A DNA stretch of 64,000 nucleotides, from positions 2,905,001-2,969,000 of the forward strand of contig NZ_CP151951.1 in NCBI RefSeq assembly GCF_038592985.1. Reading direction: 5' to 3'. The translations under genes and the position numbers were made by a program. The notes under the pieces were generated by a model. The model worked only from the letters and a program-made list of their open reading frames with translations. It had not been told where the DNA came from and did not search any database. This stretch comes from Paenibacillus sp. FSL R10-2782 (lineage in GTDB: Bacteria; Bacillota; Bacilli; Paenibacillales; Paenibacillaceae). Shown in pieces: positions 27,801 to 37,618 of this stretch. The stretch's first letter is position 1, and every line of letters begins with the position of its first letter.

Positions 27801-27841
27801 AATAAAAGAAGCCTGTTCCCATAGAAAAAACACAGGAACAG
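27801..27841 (-). terminator. Terminator-like hairpin between riboswitch and NRPS
   Basis: On the minus strand CTGTTCC (27841-27835) pairs with GGAACAG (27819-27813) and is followed by a T-rich stretch. It lies directly after the riboswitch core and 70 bases before the NRPS start, as expected for transcriptional control. The stem is short, so strength is uncertain. Confidence 0.6.
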
Positions 27842-27852
27842 ACAGCAGACTT

Positions 27853-27955
27853 CGCCCGGTTTCCTTCGGCAACCTGGCAATCATGGCTGTTTAATCCAGC
27901 TTTAGACCCATGGCTTTGTGTCCACCACTTTCGAGGTGTTTACGATTAACGGGAA
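27853..27955 (-). promoter_or_regulatory. Cyclic di-GMP-I (GEMM-I) riboswitch upstream of the NRPS
   Basis: Reading the minus strand, a stem capped by a GAAA tetraloop (CACCTCGAAAGTGGTG, 27937-27922) is followed by GGACACAAAGCC, then ATGGGTCTAAAG as the tetraloop receptor strand, a short hairpin (GCTG/CAGC), and CAGGTTGCCG. This order and these conserved blocks are those of GEMM-I aptamers, which bind cyclic di-GMP; a minority (GEMM-Ib) prefer cyclic GMP-AMP. The aptamer sits just before a terminator-like hairpin and the NRPS. Whether the ligand turns expression on or off cannot be read reliably. Confidence 0.85.
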
Positions 27956-27960
27956 TTACT

Positions 27961-28407
27961 TTCGTATATTTTTTTACATCTTTTGAGTATGCTCTTATGC
28001 TTCTTCCTCCTACATTCGGTAGGATCTGACCTTGGGTTCTCAAAACATTTATTTTGACATAGTTTCACAATACGTTGTTAGCTGCCGATTAAAATACTTC
28101 AGCAAGCCACTAAATTTCTGTCATCCGACAACTCCAGTTCATTTTACTTAGTGAGTGTAGTTGGACTGATTAAGAACAAGTAAGCTTACTGTGGAGAATA
28201 TATCCAGGGTCTAGTCACAAAGCGTAGCACCCCAAAGAAAAGAATGTCCTTGTCCTTGCAAGAAATGTCGCGCCTGTGAACAAAGCATTAATGTCAACCA
28301 AGCGTCAAGGAGCGTACATGGGCAATATCGCCCTGGTCATAGAAATGTTAGACAGCGTACAGGCGAAGTTCATTTTCCAACGAAATATTCCAGTGTTTTT
28401 GCCACGA
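27961..28407. other. Intergenic region upstream of the riboswitch
   Basis: AT-rich and without a convincing gene. It must hold the NRPS promoter, but I cannot point to clear -35/-10 boxes. One plus-strand frame near 28246-28400 opens with a Cys cluster (CPCPCKKC) but has no start or ribosome site and may be a gene remnant. The 3' end of the aldo/keto reductase gene lies at 28408 with no clear terminator. Confidence 0.5.
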
Positions 28408-29418
28408 TTACTTCGATCTCAGCACCTGGTTGGAAACATGGCTGACCATCTCAATTTCACCGGCTGTCAAGGTAAACTGCATCGCCTTCACATTTTCCTC
28501 AGCATGATGTACTTTTGAAGCCCCAGGTATCGCAAATACGTTCTCTCCGTGAGCGTTAATCAGCCAATTCAGAGCAATCTGCGTTGGCGACACGTTATAT
28601 TGTTGAGCCAGCTGTTCCAATGTTTCAATCAGCGGCTTCGATCTCCGCAGCCCCGAATCCCGGAATGCCGCCGTCCACTTGCGCGGACCCTTGATCGACT
28701 TGACTAGAGAAGGATTTTTATGGAATTTCCCACTTAAGATCCCCTGCATTAACGGAGAGTATGCGATGATCGCCACACCAAGCTCTTTAGCCGTGTCCAG
28801 AATTCCGTTCTGTTCGATTCTCCGGTCGAGCAGGCTGTATTTCACTTGATTCGAAACTAGGCGAAGGCCGTGCTCACGCAGCACACGATCGGCTTCACGT
28901 ATTTGTTGCGCGGAAAAGTTGCTTACGCCCACATATTTAATCTTTCCCTGCCCAACCAGTTTAGCCATCGCATTCATCACGGCGCCAACCGAAGCAAAGG
29001 AGTAAGGCGAATGCACCTGATAGAGGTGAATCGTCCGTTGATCCAAATGGCGAATACGTTCATCAATCGTTGCAGTGATACTACCTGCGGTCCGAAAGGC
29101 CGGCCACCACTTCGTAGCGATATTCGCCTGTTCCGCGAGCGGTCCTCCGATCTCATTCAGCGTGCCGGCCAGTAGCTGTTCAGACTGTCCGCCACCGTAT
29201 GCTTCAGCGGTATCAAACCAATTAATTCCACCTTCTAAACTGGTCTGTACGATTTGCCGTATATCCTCCCGCCGCAGCACTGGCCAGAATTTCCCGACTA
29301 TCCCTTTTCCATTGCTGAATTGCCAACACCCAAGCCCCAGCGGTGACAGCTTTAAATCCGAGTTGCCCAGCTTACGTAATTGCAGTGAGCCTGCCACATT
29401 TGCCGTTTTCACTTCCAC
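28408..29418 (-). CDS. Aldo/keto reductase
   Basis: 336-residue NADPH-dependent oxidoreductase of the AKR superfamily. Visible features are the DTAEAYGGGQSE segment with catalytic Asp and Tyr, the lysine in ATKWW, the HSPYS region (residue after the third beta strand), and the NADPH-binding IPGASK near the C-terminus. The start is GTG at 29418, just after GGAAGG. It probably reduces aldehydes or ketones. It stands alone on the minus strand, 675 bases upstream of the NRPS start with the riboswitch in between, so co-expression with the NRPS is not implied. Confidence 0.92.
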   Translation of the reverse strand: MEVKTANVAGSLQLRKLGNSDLKLSPLGLGCWQFSNGKGIVGKFWPVLRREDIRQIVQTSLEGGINWFDTAEAYGGGQSEQLLAGTLNEIGGPLAEQANIATKWWPAFRTAGSITATIDERIRHLDQRTIHLYQVHSPYSFASVGAVMNAMAKLVGQGKIKYVGVSNFSAQQIREADRVLREHGLRLVSNQVKYSLLDRRIEQNGILDTAKELGVAIIAYSPLMQGILSGKFHKNPSLVKSIKGPRKWTAAFRDSGLRRSKPLIETLEQLAQQYNVSPTQIALNWLINAHGENVFAIPGASKVHHAEENVKAMQFTLTAGEIEMVSHVSNQVLRSK

Positions 29419-29777
29419 GATCCTTCCATCATCTCCCGTAAAAAATTTTCATGTGAAACGATTGCGTTCACGTTTTAAAGCACAAACATAACTTTTCTTC
29501 CTGGTTTGCACAGTCCGCCATGGGAAGTTTTTTGAACGCTATGCATAAAGTCTGCTTTATAAACTACTTAAAAAAAATACTTTTGCATAACCCTTATTTG
29601 TTTTATCGGTTGGAAGCTTACAAATGTTTAATAAAATGTTATACAAGCATCTCTTATGGGGAATTTTGGGGTGCGAAACATAAAAAAGATGACTCCTGAT
29701 GAACTCAGAAATCATCTGATGACAGCTAGAAAAGGCCTTCTTTTTCAATCTGCCGAAAATCATACCCTGTGCAAGTA
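29419..29777. other. Intergenic region between aldo/keto reductase and topB
   Basis: AT-rich. It should contain the reductase promoter and the topB 3' end. No convincing terminator or gene was seen. A plus-strand frame starting at 29656 lacks a ribosome site and runs antisense into topB, so it was not called. Confidence 0.5.
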
Positions 29778-32165
29778 TCAGTTTTCCTCACGAACGCTAA
29801 GTTGCCCTGTACCTGGTTCATTCAGAACAATTCTTGCTTTGACGGTCGATCCATCTTTGCGCTTAAAAGATAGCAGCTGTGTCTGCCCCTTCGTCAACAG
29901 AGACTTGAGCATCGTTTCCGTAATCTGCTTACCAGCGTATTCCTTCCAGACGACAAAGCCGCAGCCCTGCTTGTAGTGGCTGCATCCATATCCTTTGCGG
30001 CCTTCAATAATGCTCCCGCCGCAATTCGAGCGCGGGCAGCTGCCTAAAGTCTGCCTTTGGCCCGGCGAAGTGCCCAACGGCTCGGCGGACGAAGCTCGCG
30101 CTGCCCTCGTGCTTGAGCTACTCCCGACTGAACCCGATGCAGTACGACCTCCTGCACTCGATAGTACTTGCTCCGGTGACGATGCTTCGCCCGAGTTGTT
30201 GGTACGTCGTGACGGAGCGCGTGCAGCCCCTTGGGTGGTGATGCTTCCGCTTCCACTTGCTCCTCCACTACGGGTGGCTCCCTTACTACCCGAGCGTTTG
30301 CCCCTCGCTTCCTCACCAAAAGCGTTTGCTGGAGCCGGTGGTTGCTGCCTCACCTTGTCAATAATGGATAACGTAAACTTTTTAACGTTATCCATAAACT
30401 TTTCCTGGGCAGCTTCTCCCTTGGAAATTTGATGCAGACGGCGTTCCCATTGTCCTGTCATCTCCGGCGAAGCTAGCAGGTCGACCCCCGCGTTGCGGAT
30501 CAGGTCAATTGCCATTTTCCCCTTATCCGTAACGAGAATCTTTTTGCCTTTCATTTCAATGTAGCCTACCTTCTTCAACCGTTCAATCGTAGCAGCACGT
30601 GTCGCAGGCGTACCTAATCCAGCATCCTTCATGACCTCACGTAATTCCTCGTTCTCCATCTGCTTGCCTGCACTCTCCATTGCTTTTAGCAACGTGCCCT
30701 CTGTGTAGCTTTTAGGCGGCTGTGTCGCCTTCTCTTTCATCTCGGCGCGAATACAATCCACCGGACGGCCTGCATCAATCTCAAACTTTTTGTCCGTCCA
30801 TTCGTCTGTTTCCTCTTCTTCCTCTTTCTTCGGTGCTTTGCTCTTCTTGCCTTTATCCTGATCAGCCTTGCTCAGAACTACTTTCCAGCCCAAGGACAGA
30901 AGCTCCTTAATGCTTGTTTTGAACAGATGCTTGTCCACTTGGGTCATCACGGTATGCATTTTATATTCGGCAGGCGGGAAGAAATGTGACAGAAACCTGC
31001 GGATGATCAGGTCATATACATTTTGTTCCTCCTTGCTGAGCGTTCCCGGTCTTTTCAGTGTTGGCAATATAGCATGGTGATCCTCAACACGGGCTGGATT
31101 GCAGACAGCTTTATTCTGTTTATGGACCAAATTGGGGTTCGCTTGCTGTACCAGATCAGCATAAGGACCTGTGCCCAGCATACGAAGCGCCTTATGCATG
31201 CCGTCTATATTTTGCTCCGTTACATAGTTGGAATTGGTACGCGGATAGGAAATGACCTTATGCCGCTCATAGAGCGCTTGTGCAACATCCAGCGTTTTTT
31301 TAGCTGAATAACTATACTTGGCATTCGCCTCACGTTGAAGCAGTGTCAAATCGTACAGTTTGAAAGGATATTCCTTCGTCTGCTTCGTATCATATTTTGT
31401 GATTTCACCTGTTTTTCCGCGAACTGCCGCTGCTATCGCCTCAGCTTCTTCTGGCTTGGTCAGCCGATCTCCTTGCCACGCACCTTTATACTTGGTCTGA
31501 TCTTGCTTAAACTCTGCCCACACGTCATAAAAGGTTTGAGACTGAAATGCCTCAATTTCCTTTTCACGGTCATGGATCAATGCCAGTACAGGAGTCTGCA
31601 CCCGTCCGACCGACAACAACGCGTTATGCCGTGTTGTAAAGGCTCTGGAAGCATTCATACCGATCAACCAGTCTGCCTCACTTCGTGCCCGCGCAGCCTG
31701 AGTTAGAAATTCAAACTCCGATGCATCTCGCAAGCGTTCAAAGCCTGCCGCAATACTCTCCGCCGTTAAATCTGAGATCCATAGTCGCTTGACCGGCTGA
31801 CGCAGCTTTAACTGCTGTTGAATCAAGGCAAAAATATATTGCCCCTCTCGCCCCGCATCACAAGCATTCACGATTGCATTACAGCGTTTGGCCAGCTCAC
31901 CAATTATTTTCAGCTGATCTTTTGTTTTCGGATTCGGTACAATTTTAAACTGCTCGGGGATAATAGGAAGATCTTTAATATTCCAGCGTTTGTACTTGGC
32001 ATCGTATGCATCCGGCTCAGCGAGACCTAGCAAATGACCGATCGCCCAAGTTACAATGTATTTCTCCCCCTCCAGATAGGTACGGTTATTTTTGGCCCTT
32101 GGCTCCATAACAGCCGCAATAGTGCGTCCCATATCCGGTTTTTCAGCAACAATTAACGTCTTCAT
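29778..32165 (-). CDS. topB: DNA topoisomerase III (type IA)
   Basis: Type IA topoisomerase that cuts and passes single strands, resolving recombination and replication intermediates. The Toprim domain begins MKTLIVAEKPDMGR and has the acidic triad in NACDAGREGQ near residues 100-109. The active-site tyrosine is in ISYPRTNS near residue 315. Residues about 610-715 are a low-complexity Ser/Gly/Arg/Ala linker, followed by a C-terminal module with spaced Cys (CPRSNCGG, GYGC, GCGF) that may bind zinc. At 795 residues it is longer than many TopB proteins because of that tail. AGGAAGGAATGG precedes the ATG. Confidence 0.95.
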   Translation of the reverse strand: MKTLIVAEKPDMGRTIAAVMEPRAKNNRTYLEGEKYIVTWAIGHLLGLAEPDAYDAKYKRWNIKDLPIIPEQFKIVPNPKTKDQLKIIGELAKRCNAIVNACDAGREGQYIFALIQQQLKLRQPVKRLWISDLTAESIAAGFERLRDASEFEFLTQAARARSEADWLIGMNASRAFTTRHNALLSVGRVQTPVLALIHDREKEIEAFQSQTFYDVWAEFKQDQTKYKGAWQGDRLTKPEEAEAIAAAVRGKTGEITKYDTKQTKEYPFKLYDLTLLQREANAKYSYSAKKTLDVAQALYERHKVISYPRTNSNYVTEQNIDGMHKALRMLGTGPYADLVQQANPNLVHKQNKAVCNPARVEDHHAILPTLKRPGTLSKEEQNVYDLIIRRFLSHFFPPAEYKMHTVMTQVDKHLFKTSIKELLSLGWKVVLSKADQDKGKKSKAPKKEEEEETDEWTDKKFEIDAGRPVDCIRAEMKEKATQPPKSYTEGTLLKAMESAGKQMENEELREVMKDAGLGTPATRAATIERLKKVGYIEMKGKKILVTDKGKMAIDLIRNAGVDLLASPEMTGQWERRLHQISKGEAAQEKFMDNVKKFTLSIIDKVRQQPPAPANAFGEEARGKRSGSKGATRSGGASGSGSITTQGAARAPSRRTNNSGEASSPEQVLSSAGGRTASGSVGSSSSTRAARASSAEPLGTSPGQRQTLGSCPRSNCGGSIIEGRKGYGCSHYKQGCGFVVWKEYAGKQITETMLKSLLTKGQTQLLSFKRKDGSTVKARIVLNEPGTGQLSVREEN

Positions 32166-32834
32166 TCATATTCCATTCCTTCCTGACGGCCTTCTGCTTC
32201 CCTTCCCTGACTCACACGTAATAAACGAAAGGTAAATGAAATACAGGCAGGGCCTCATGCAAAAGGAGCCTTCTCCCGGCGAAAGCTCCTTTGTCCATTC
32301 CTTGGTCTAGCGCTCCAACAATATACGTGTATTATACCATAGATACCATCATTCTCTCAGGTGATGATTTACGAAACCTTGTAACGATAATAGTTACTGT
32401 CATTATCTATAAGGTCTATGTAAAAGAGCTATAAAGAAAGATGATTTAAATGAATTTTCATCTAAAATCACTCCCCACATAACCATACGAGTTATATTCA
32501 TGTAATTATATATAACATAAAAAACGAATTTTTGATCATTTTCGTAAAATAATTTCATTGTTCAATAAAAAAGCTACACTTCACTCCTGTTTTTATGTTA
32601 TGATCGCTGTACAAAACAGACCTAGAGATTTGAGATTTTAATTAAGTCATATTATATGACATTAAATTCACAGCGCTTTACATACAATGATAACAAATAA
32701 TGTTTTAGAAAAATCTCGTAATTCAATGGTTATCTCTCCGCATTTTACAAACCTGAGCACGCTAGTCCTTTAAACGCAACAAAGCCCCATCCGAGGATGG
32801 AGCTTTGACTGGACAACTAATATATAACTTATAT
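32166..32834. other. Long AT-rich intergenic region between topB and gltD
   Basis: 669 bases with no gene I can support. It holds a hairpin with eight-base arms (32262-32269 and 32285-32292), a 15-base perfect palindrome GTCATATTATATGAC at 32646-32660, and the gltD terminator at its right end. The topB promoter must be here, but several weak candidates prevent a call. Confidence 0.5.
32779..32806 (-). terminator. gltD terminator
   Basis: Thirteen-base arms with one G-T pair around a two-base gap region (CAAAGCTCCATCC read on the minus strand), followed by a short T-rich tail, 28 bases after the gltD stop. Confidence 0.75.
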
Positions 32835-34322
32835 TTACACCAAAACGGTAGCGCCCATCAGGTATTTATCGACCTCACGTGCGGCTTCCCGACCTTCATT
32901 AATGGCCCACACAACAAGGCTTTGCCCGCGGCGCATATCACCAGCAGCAAAAACCTTATCTACATTCGTAACATATTTCCCGTAACGTGCTTTAACGTTG
33001 GAACGACGATCCGTTTCCAAACCAATTTGCTCCACAATTGTTTGCTCAGGACCGTCGAATCCAATCGCAATGAGAGCAATCTGTGCCGGGAATACGCGCT
33101 CCGTACCCGGAACCGGCTGATAGATTTTACGCCCCGTTTCATCGACAATACGCTGAATTTGAATCGTGTGCAGCTCTTTCAAATTACCGTTCTCATCACC
33201 TACAAACTTGGTGGTCATGATAGAGAACTCACGCGGATCTTCCCCGAATATCGCCTTCGCTTCCTGCTGTGCATAATCAAGAGTGTACACATTCGGAAAT
33301 TGTGGCCAAGGATTGGCAATAGGGTCACGTTCCACAGGAGCTTTGGCATGTGTACCAAATTGTGTAACACTTCGACAACCATGACGCAACGAAGTAGCCA
33401 CACAGTCCGAACCTGTATCACCACCACCGATTACAATAACATCCTTACCTTGGGAGGACAAATAATTGCCATCTTCCAGATTGGAATCCAGGTAGCTCTT
33501 GATGGTACCGTTCAAATAATCCATCGCATAATGAACGCCATTCAAATCGCTACCTTCAATGTTGAATTCTCTCGGCTTTGTGGAACCACCACACAGTACA
33601 ACCGCATCATACTCAGCAATCAGCTGATCGGTAGGAATATCCTTTCCAATCTCGGTATTCGTAATGAACTGAATGCCTTCCGCCTCCAGCAAATCCACAC
33701 GACGCTGAACGACCTTTTTGTCCAGCTTCATGGAAGGAATGCCGTACATCAGCAGCCCGCCAATACGATCCGCGCGCTCGTACACAGTTACGCTGTGTCC
33801 TGCTTTGTTAAGCTGCGCAGCAGCAGCCAGTCCTGCCGGACCCGAGCCGACAATAGCCACTCGTCTGCCTGTACGCTTCTCCGGCGGATTAGGGACAACC
33901 CAGCCTTCCTCAAAGCCTTTTTCGATAATAGCTTCCTCAATCGTCTTGATCGTAACAGATTGCCCGATCAGGCCGACCGTACAGGAACCTTCACATGGCG
34001 CAGGACAGACACGCCCAGTAAATTCCGGGAAGTTATTCGTCTTGTGCAACCGATCCAGCGCTTCCTTCCACAAACCACGATATACGAGATTGTTCCATTC
34101 CGGAATCAGATTATGAACTGGGCAGCCCAAAGTCGCTCCCATGATGTCCATCCCCGTATGACAATAAGGAGTTCCGCAGTCCATACAACGTGCCCCTTGG
34201 GTACGCAGCTCTTCTTCGGACATATGCTTATGGAATTCTTCCCAATCCTTAATACGCTCTGCCGGATCCCGGTCTGTAGGAAGCTGTCGTGTGTATTCCA
34301 TAAATCCAGTTGGTGTAGACAT
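32835..34322 (-). CDS. gltD: Glutamate synthase (NADPH) small subunit
   Basis: GltD feeds electrons from NADPH to the large subunit of glutamate synthase. The N-terminal part carries Cys clusters for 4Fe-4S centres ([10 protein letters not shown] and CPAPCEGSC). Two dinucleotide folds follow: FAD at [10 protein letters not shown] near residue 155 and NADPH at [10 protein letters not shown] near 300. ATG at 34322, giving 495 residues, is preferred because GGGGGA lies eight bases upstream. An in-frame start 15 bases earlier is less likely. The large subunit gltA/gltB is not next to it, so it must be elsewhere or this is a GltD-like electron-transfer paralog. Confidence 0.93.
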   Translation of the reverse strand: MSTPTGFMEYTRQLPTDRDPAERIKDWEEFHKHMSEEELRTQGARCMDCGTPYCHTGMDIMGATLGCPVHNLIPEWNNLVYRGLWKEALDRLHKTNNFPEFTGRVCPAPCEGSCTVGLIGQSVTIKTIEEAIIEKGFEEGWVVPNPPEKRTGRRVAIVGSGPAGLAAAAQLNKAGHSVTVYERADRIGGLLMYGIPSMKLDKKVVQRRVDLLEAEGIQFITNTEIGKDIPTDQLIAEYDAVVLCGGSTKPREFNIEGSDLNGVHYAMDYLNGTIKSYLDSNLEDGNYLSSQGKDVIVIGGGDTGSDCVATSLRHGCRSVTQFGTHAKAPVERDPIANPWPQFPNVYTLDYAQQEAKAIFGEDPREFSIMTTKFVGDENGNLKELHTIQIQRIVDETGRKIYQPVPGTERVFPAQIALIAIGFDGPEQTIVEQIGLETDRRSNVKARYGKYVTNVDKVFAAGDMRRGQSLVVWAINEGREAAREVDKYLMGATVLV

Positions 34323-34436
34323 GTTACGTTCCCCCATCTCTTCGCTTATGAACCCCGTTCATCCATCCGAACTCAAGTCAAATTCGAATTTGTCTGTTTG
34401 TATCATGAAAGGGTCTATTCTCGTTGAATTTGATTT

Positions 34437-34464
34437 ATTGTATCACAATACAGCGCAAAAGTAA
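34437..34464 (-). promoter_or_regulatory. Candidate gltD promoter with overlapping palindrome
   Basis: On the minus strand TTACTT (34464-34459), a 16-base spacer and TACAAT (34442-34437) form a sigma-A-type promoter. A small palindrome, TGTAT-CACA-ATACA (34439-34452), overlaps the -10 box and could be an operator. Confidence 0.5.
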
Positions 34465-34559
34465 TGAAAACTTATGCAACTTTCTGCATCAACAGCCAAA
34501 AGGATTTTTTATATGGTTCATTAATTTTTCAAATGAGCGAGGTCAAATGTACCCCAATC

Positions 34560-35048
34560 TTACTTTGTCCTCTCGTAAACGACAAAACGGTAGTCGTACG
34601 GGTTTCTTTCATCCTTGACACCGGGAGTCTCACTGACTACATTCCAGCCATTCCAATCCAGCTCAGGAAAAGTCGTATCTCCCTCGAAAATCTCATCAAT
34701 CCTGGTTACGATTAACCGATCAGCATGTGTCCAGAACAGTGAATAAATCTCCGCGCCGCCGATGATCATCAGTTCTTCCTGCGCCGCCAATTGGAGACCT
34801 TCTTCCAGAGAATGGATCACTTCTGCGCCCTCCGCCAGATAGCTCTGATCACGGGTCAAAATAACGTTACGCCGCTTGGGCAGGCTTTTTCCGCCAAAGG
34901 ATTCCCATGTCTTGCGCCCCATGAGTACGGTTTTACCAATCGTCTGCTCCTTAAAGAACGCCATATCTCTCGGCAGGCGCCAAGGAAGGCTGTTATCCCG
35001 GCCAATGACGCCGTTTTGTGCCATCGCCCAGATCATCGAAATGCTCAT
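34560..35048 (-). CDS. folA: Dihydrofolate reductase
   Basis: 162-residue DHFR that regenerates tetrahydrofolate with NADPH. The N-terminus has MIWAMAQNGVIGRDNSLPWRLPRDM, including the WRLP segment and the active-site acid. GRKTWES and IIGGAEIY are the cofactor-binding motifs. It begins 19 bases after thyA, the classic thyA-folA pair: ThyA oxidises methylene-THF to DHF and this enzyme recycles it. Confidence 0.96.
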   Translation of the reverse strand: MSISMIWAMAQNGVIGRDNSLPWRLPRDMAFFKEQTIGKTVLMGRKTWESFGGKSLPKRRNVILTRDQSYLAEGAEVIHSLEEGLQLAAQEELMIIGGAEIYSLFWTHADRLIVTRIDEIFEGDTTFPELDWNGWNVVSETPGVKDERNPYDYRFVVYERTK

Positions 35049-35067
35049 AACTCACAGCTCCCCCAAA

Positions 35068-35862
35068 TCAGATAGCGACTGGCGCCTTGATACCCGGATG
35101 ATATTCATAGTTCTTGAAAGCAAAGTCCTCGTACGTATAATCAAATATTGAATCCGGTTTACGAAGAATTTTGAGCTGAGGCAACGGATAAGGATCACGC
35201 TCCAACTGCGTATGCACTTGTTGCATATGATTTGAATAAATATGCACATCGCCACCGGACCAAATGAATTCGCCCGGCTCCAAACCACACTGCTGTGCAA
35301 CCATATGCGTAAGCAATGCATAACTGGCGATATTAAAAGGAAGACCAAGGAAGGTATCGACTGAACGCATGGTCAGCATACAGGAAAGCTTCCCTCCGGC
35401 CACATAAAACTGGAATACAAAATGGCATGGCGGGAGCTTCATTGAATCGATTTCAGCCACATTCCAAGCACTGACGATATGTCGGCGGGAATCCGGGTTG
35501 TTTTTAATCGTTTCAATGACATTCGCAATCTGATCGATATGTTGTCCGTCTGTTGTTTCCCACGCACGCCATTGTGAGCCATACACAGGTCCCAGATTCC
35601 CCTGCTCGTCTGCCCATTCGTCCCATATCGTAACCCCGTTCTCTTTGAGATAAGAGATGTTAGTATCTCCCCGTAAAAACCACAATAACTCATGGATGAC
35701 GGATTTTAAATGTACTCTTTTCGTTGTCACCAAGGGAAAACCCTTGGCCAGATCAAAGCGGAGCTGTCTTCCGAAAACAGAAAGTGTTCCCGTCCCTGTA
35801 CGGTCCTCTTTTTTCACTCCATTCTCCAATATATCCTCCAGCAGTTCCAAGTAATTGCGCAC
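35068..35862 (-). CDS. thyA: Thymidylate synthase
   Basis: Makes dTMP from dUMP using methylene-tetrahydrofolate. The active-site segment is [12 protein letters not shown] with the catalytic Cys, and RRHIVSAWN binds phosphate. I use the GTG at 35862, with AAGGAGAG nine bases upstream, giving 264 residues, the normal length of ThyA. A longer frame from 35904 adds 14 unconserved residues that overlap the ribosome site. First gene of a thyA-folA operon. Confidence 0.95.
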   Translation of the reverse strand: MRNYLELLEDILENGVKKEDRTGTGTLSVFGRQLRFDLAKGFPLVTTKRVHLKSVIHELLWFLRGDTNISYLKENGVTIWDEWADEQGNLGPVYGSQWRAWETTDGQHIDQIANVIETIKNNPDSRRHIVSAWNVAEIDSMKLPPCHFVFQFYVAGGKLSCMLTMRSVDTFLGLPFNIASYALLTHMVAQQCGLEPGEFIWSGGDVHIYSNHMQQVHTQLERDPYPLPQLKILRKPDSIFDYTYEDFAFKNYEYHPGIKAPVAI

Positions 35863-36193
35863 TTTATTTCTCTCCTTTAAGCATAAATAAACACCGGCAT
35901 TCATAAAATCCGGACGTAACTGAACGTTAAAACCATTTCACGTTCACGAACAGCATCCGATATTCCAAAGCCAGCAGCGTCAAATTCTATTCTAGAAAAG
36001 AGCTGCTATTCTGCACCCATATCTATATTTAGTTTATCATGGACTACACATTATTGACTATCTACTGTGTGAATTTTCATCGTCGTCCTGAAAATCCTAA
36101 AATATGAAAAAAAGAGACAAAGAACGCAGATATAGCGCTCCTTGCCTCTCTTTCCATGTATGAAAACCAAAAACGAGATAATGAAAAATGGTA
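35863..36193. other. Intergenic region between thyA and pdhD
   Basis: Holds the thyA promoter region and the pdh operon terminator. No gene is evident. Confidence 0.5.
36105..36158 (-). terminator. pdh operon terminator
   Basis: Read on the minus strand, arms beginning AAAGAGAGGCAAGG and ending TTTGTCTCTTT pair with a few G-U pairs over a seven-base loop and are followed by seven T. It lies 36 bases after the pdhD stop. Confidence 0.85.
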
Positions 36194-37615
36194 TTAGCGA
36201 CGTGGTGCCAATGCATGGATCGGATGACCAAGCACGACTTCCGCTGCTTCCATAACGATTTCGCCCAATGTAGGATGAGCATGAATAGTCAAGGAGATAT
36301 CTTCGAGTGTAGCACCCATTTCAATCGCCAGACCCAGCTCAGCAATAAGGTTGGAAGCTTCCAGACCCACGATTTGCGTACCCAGTACCAGACCTGTGTC
36401 TGCGTCAGCTACGATTTTAACAAAGCCTTCAGCAGCGTTCAGGGAAACGGCACGACCGTTTGCTCCATAAGAGAACTTGCCAACTTTGACATTGTGGCCT
36501 TTTTCTTTGGCTTGTGTCTCAGTGTAGCCTACGCTGGAGCATTCTGGATCTGTGAAAACAACAGCTGGAATACATTTGTAGTCTACTACAGACGGTTCGC
36601 CTGCGATCGCTTCAGCAGCCACTTTACCTTCGTAAGAAGCTTTGTGAGCCAGAGCAAGACCAGCAACGATATCGCCGATTGCAAAGATATGAGGAATGCT
36701 AGTGCGTCCTTGGTGGTCAACTTTCACCAGTCCACGCTCATCCAGTTCTACACCGATCAGATCTAGACCCAGTTCACCGTCCGTGTTTGGACGACGTCCA
36801 ACGGTCACAAGCAAGTAATCAGCAGTTACTTCTTTGCTTTCGCCGTTAACGGAGAATTTCACCGTTACGTCTTTATCTGTTTGCTCAGCACTTTCCGCTT
36901 TAGCACCAGTGAAGATTTCAATACCGGTTTTCTTCATGCTCTTCGCAACGATCGAAGTCATATCCTTGTCGAAGCCAGGTAGAACGGTATCCATACCTTC
37001 AATGATTGTTACTTTGGAACCAAATTTGGAGTACATTTGTCCAAGCTCTGCACCAATGTATCCGCCGCCGATTACGATCAGGCTTTTCGGAATTTCAGGC
37101 AGGTTCAACGCTTCTGTAGAAGACAGAATACGTCCGCCAAATGGGAATGGTTTCAATTCGATTGGACGGGAACCAGTTGCGATAATCGCATTTTTAAAAC
37201 GGTAGCGTGGTGATTCATGTTCGTTGAAAACACGCGCTTCGTTTTCGTTGATGAACATGCACTCACCATTGAAAACTTCTACTTTGTTGCCTTTGAGCAG
37301 ACCGCTTACGCCGCCAGTCATTTTCTTAACAACACTGTTTTTGAATTCTTGTGTTTTAGCAAAGTCAACTTTTACGTTCTCAGCAGTAATACCAAAAGAC
37401 TCGCCGTGTTGGGCAGCTTCATATTGATGAGCTGCAGAGATCAAAGCTTTGGAAGGAATACATCCACGGTTCAGACAGACACCGCCCAGCTCTGATTGGT
37501 CAACGATTAATACGCTTTGTCCCAATTGTGCAGCACGGATAGCAGCTACATAGCCGCCAGGACCCGCACCGATAACCAATGTGTCAATATCCAGAGAAGC
37601 GTCTCCTACTACCAT
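36194..37615 (-). CDS. pdhD: Dihydrolipoyl dehydrogenase (E3)
   Basis: E3 reoxidises the lipoyl groups of E2 with FAD and NAD. The FAD motif [10 protein letters not shown] is at residues about 16-25, the redox disulfide is in [13 protein letters not shown] near 44-56, the NAD motif is GGGYIGAE near 185, and HAHPTLGE near the C-terminus carries the catalytic His. GGAGGTG precedes the ATG. It starts three bases after the E2 stop and is the last gene of pdhABCD. E3 can also serve other 2-oxoacid dehydrogenases. Confidence 0.96.
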   Translation of the reverse strand: MVVGDASLDIDTLVIGAGPGGYVAAIRAAQLGQSVLIVDQSELGGVCLNRGCIPSKALISAAHQYEAAQHGESFGITAENVKVDFAKTQEFKNSVVKKMTGGVSGLLKGNKVEVFNGECMFINENEARVFNEHESPRYRFKNAIIATGSRPIELKPFPFGGRILSSTEALNLPEIPKSLIVIGGGYIGAELGQMYSKFGSKVTIIEGMDTVLPGFDKDMTSIVAKSMKKTGIEIFTGAKAESAEQTDKDVTVKFSVNGESKEVTADYLLVTVGRRPNTDGELGLDLIGVELDERGLVKVDHQGRTSIPHIFAIGDIVAGLALAHKASYEGKVAAEAIAGEPSVVDYKCIPAVVFTDPECSSVGYTETQAKEKGHNVKVGKFSYGANGRAVSLNAAEGFVKIVADADTGLVLGTQIVGLEASNLIAELGLAIEMGATLEDISLTIHAHPTLGEIVMEAAEVVLGHPIHALAPRR

Positions 37616-37618
37616 TGA

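Noticed and set aside
28276..28518. Short plus-strand frame upstream of the NRPS leader
   Set aside because: No ribosome site, and its second half is antisense to the aldo/keto reductase. Kept only as a possible remnant in the intergenic note.
29656..29976. Plus-strand frame between the reductase and topB
   Set aside because: No ribosome site and most of it overlaps topB in antisense.
32805..34427. 540-codon open frame antisense to gltD
   Set aside because: It mirrors gltD, has no ribosome site or family features, and gltD itself is unambiguous.
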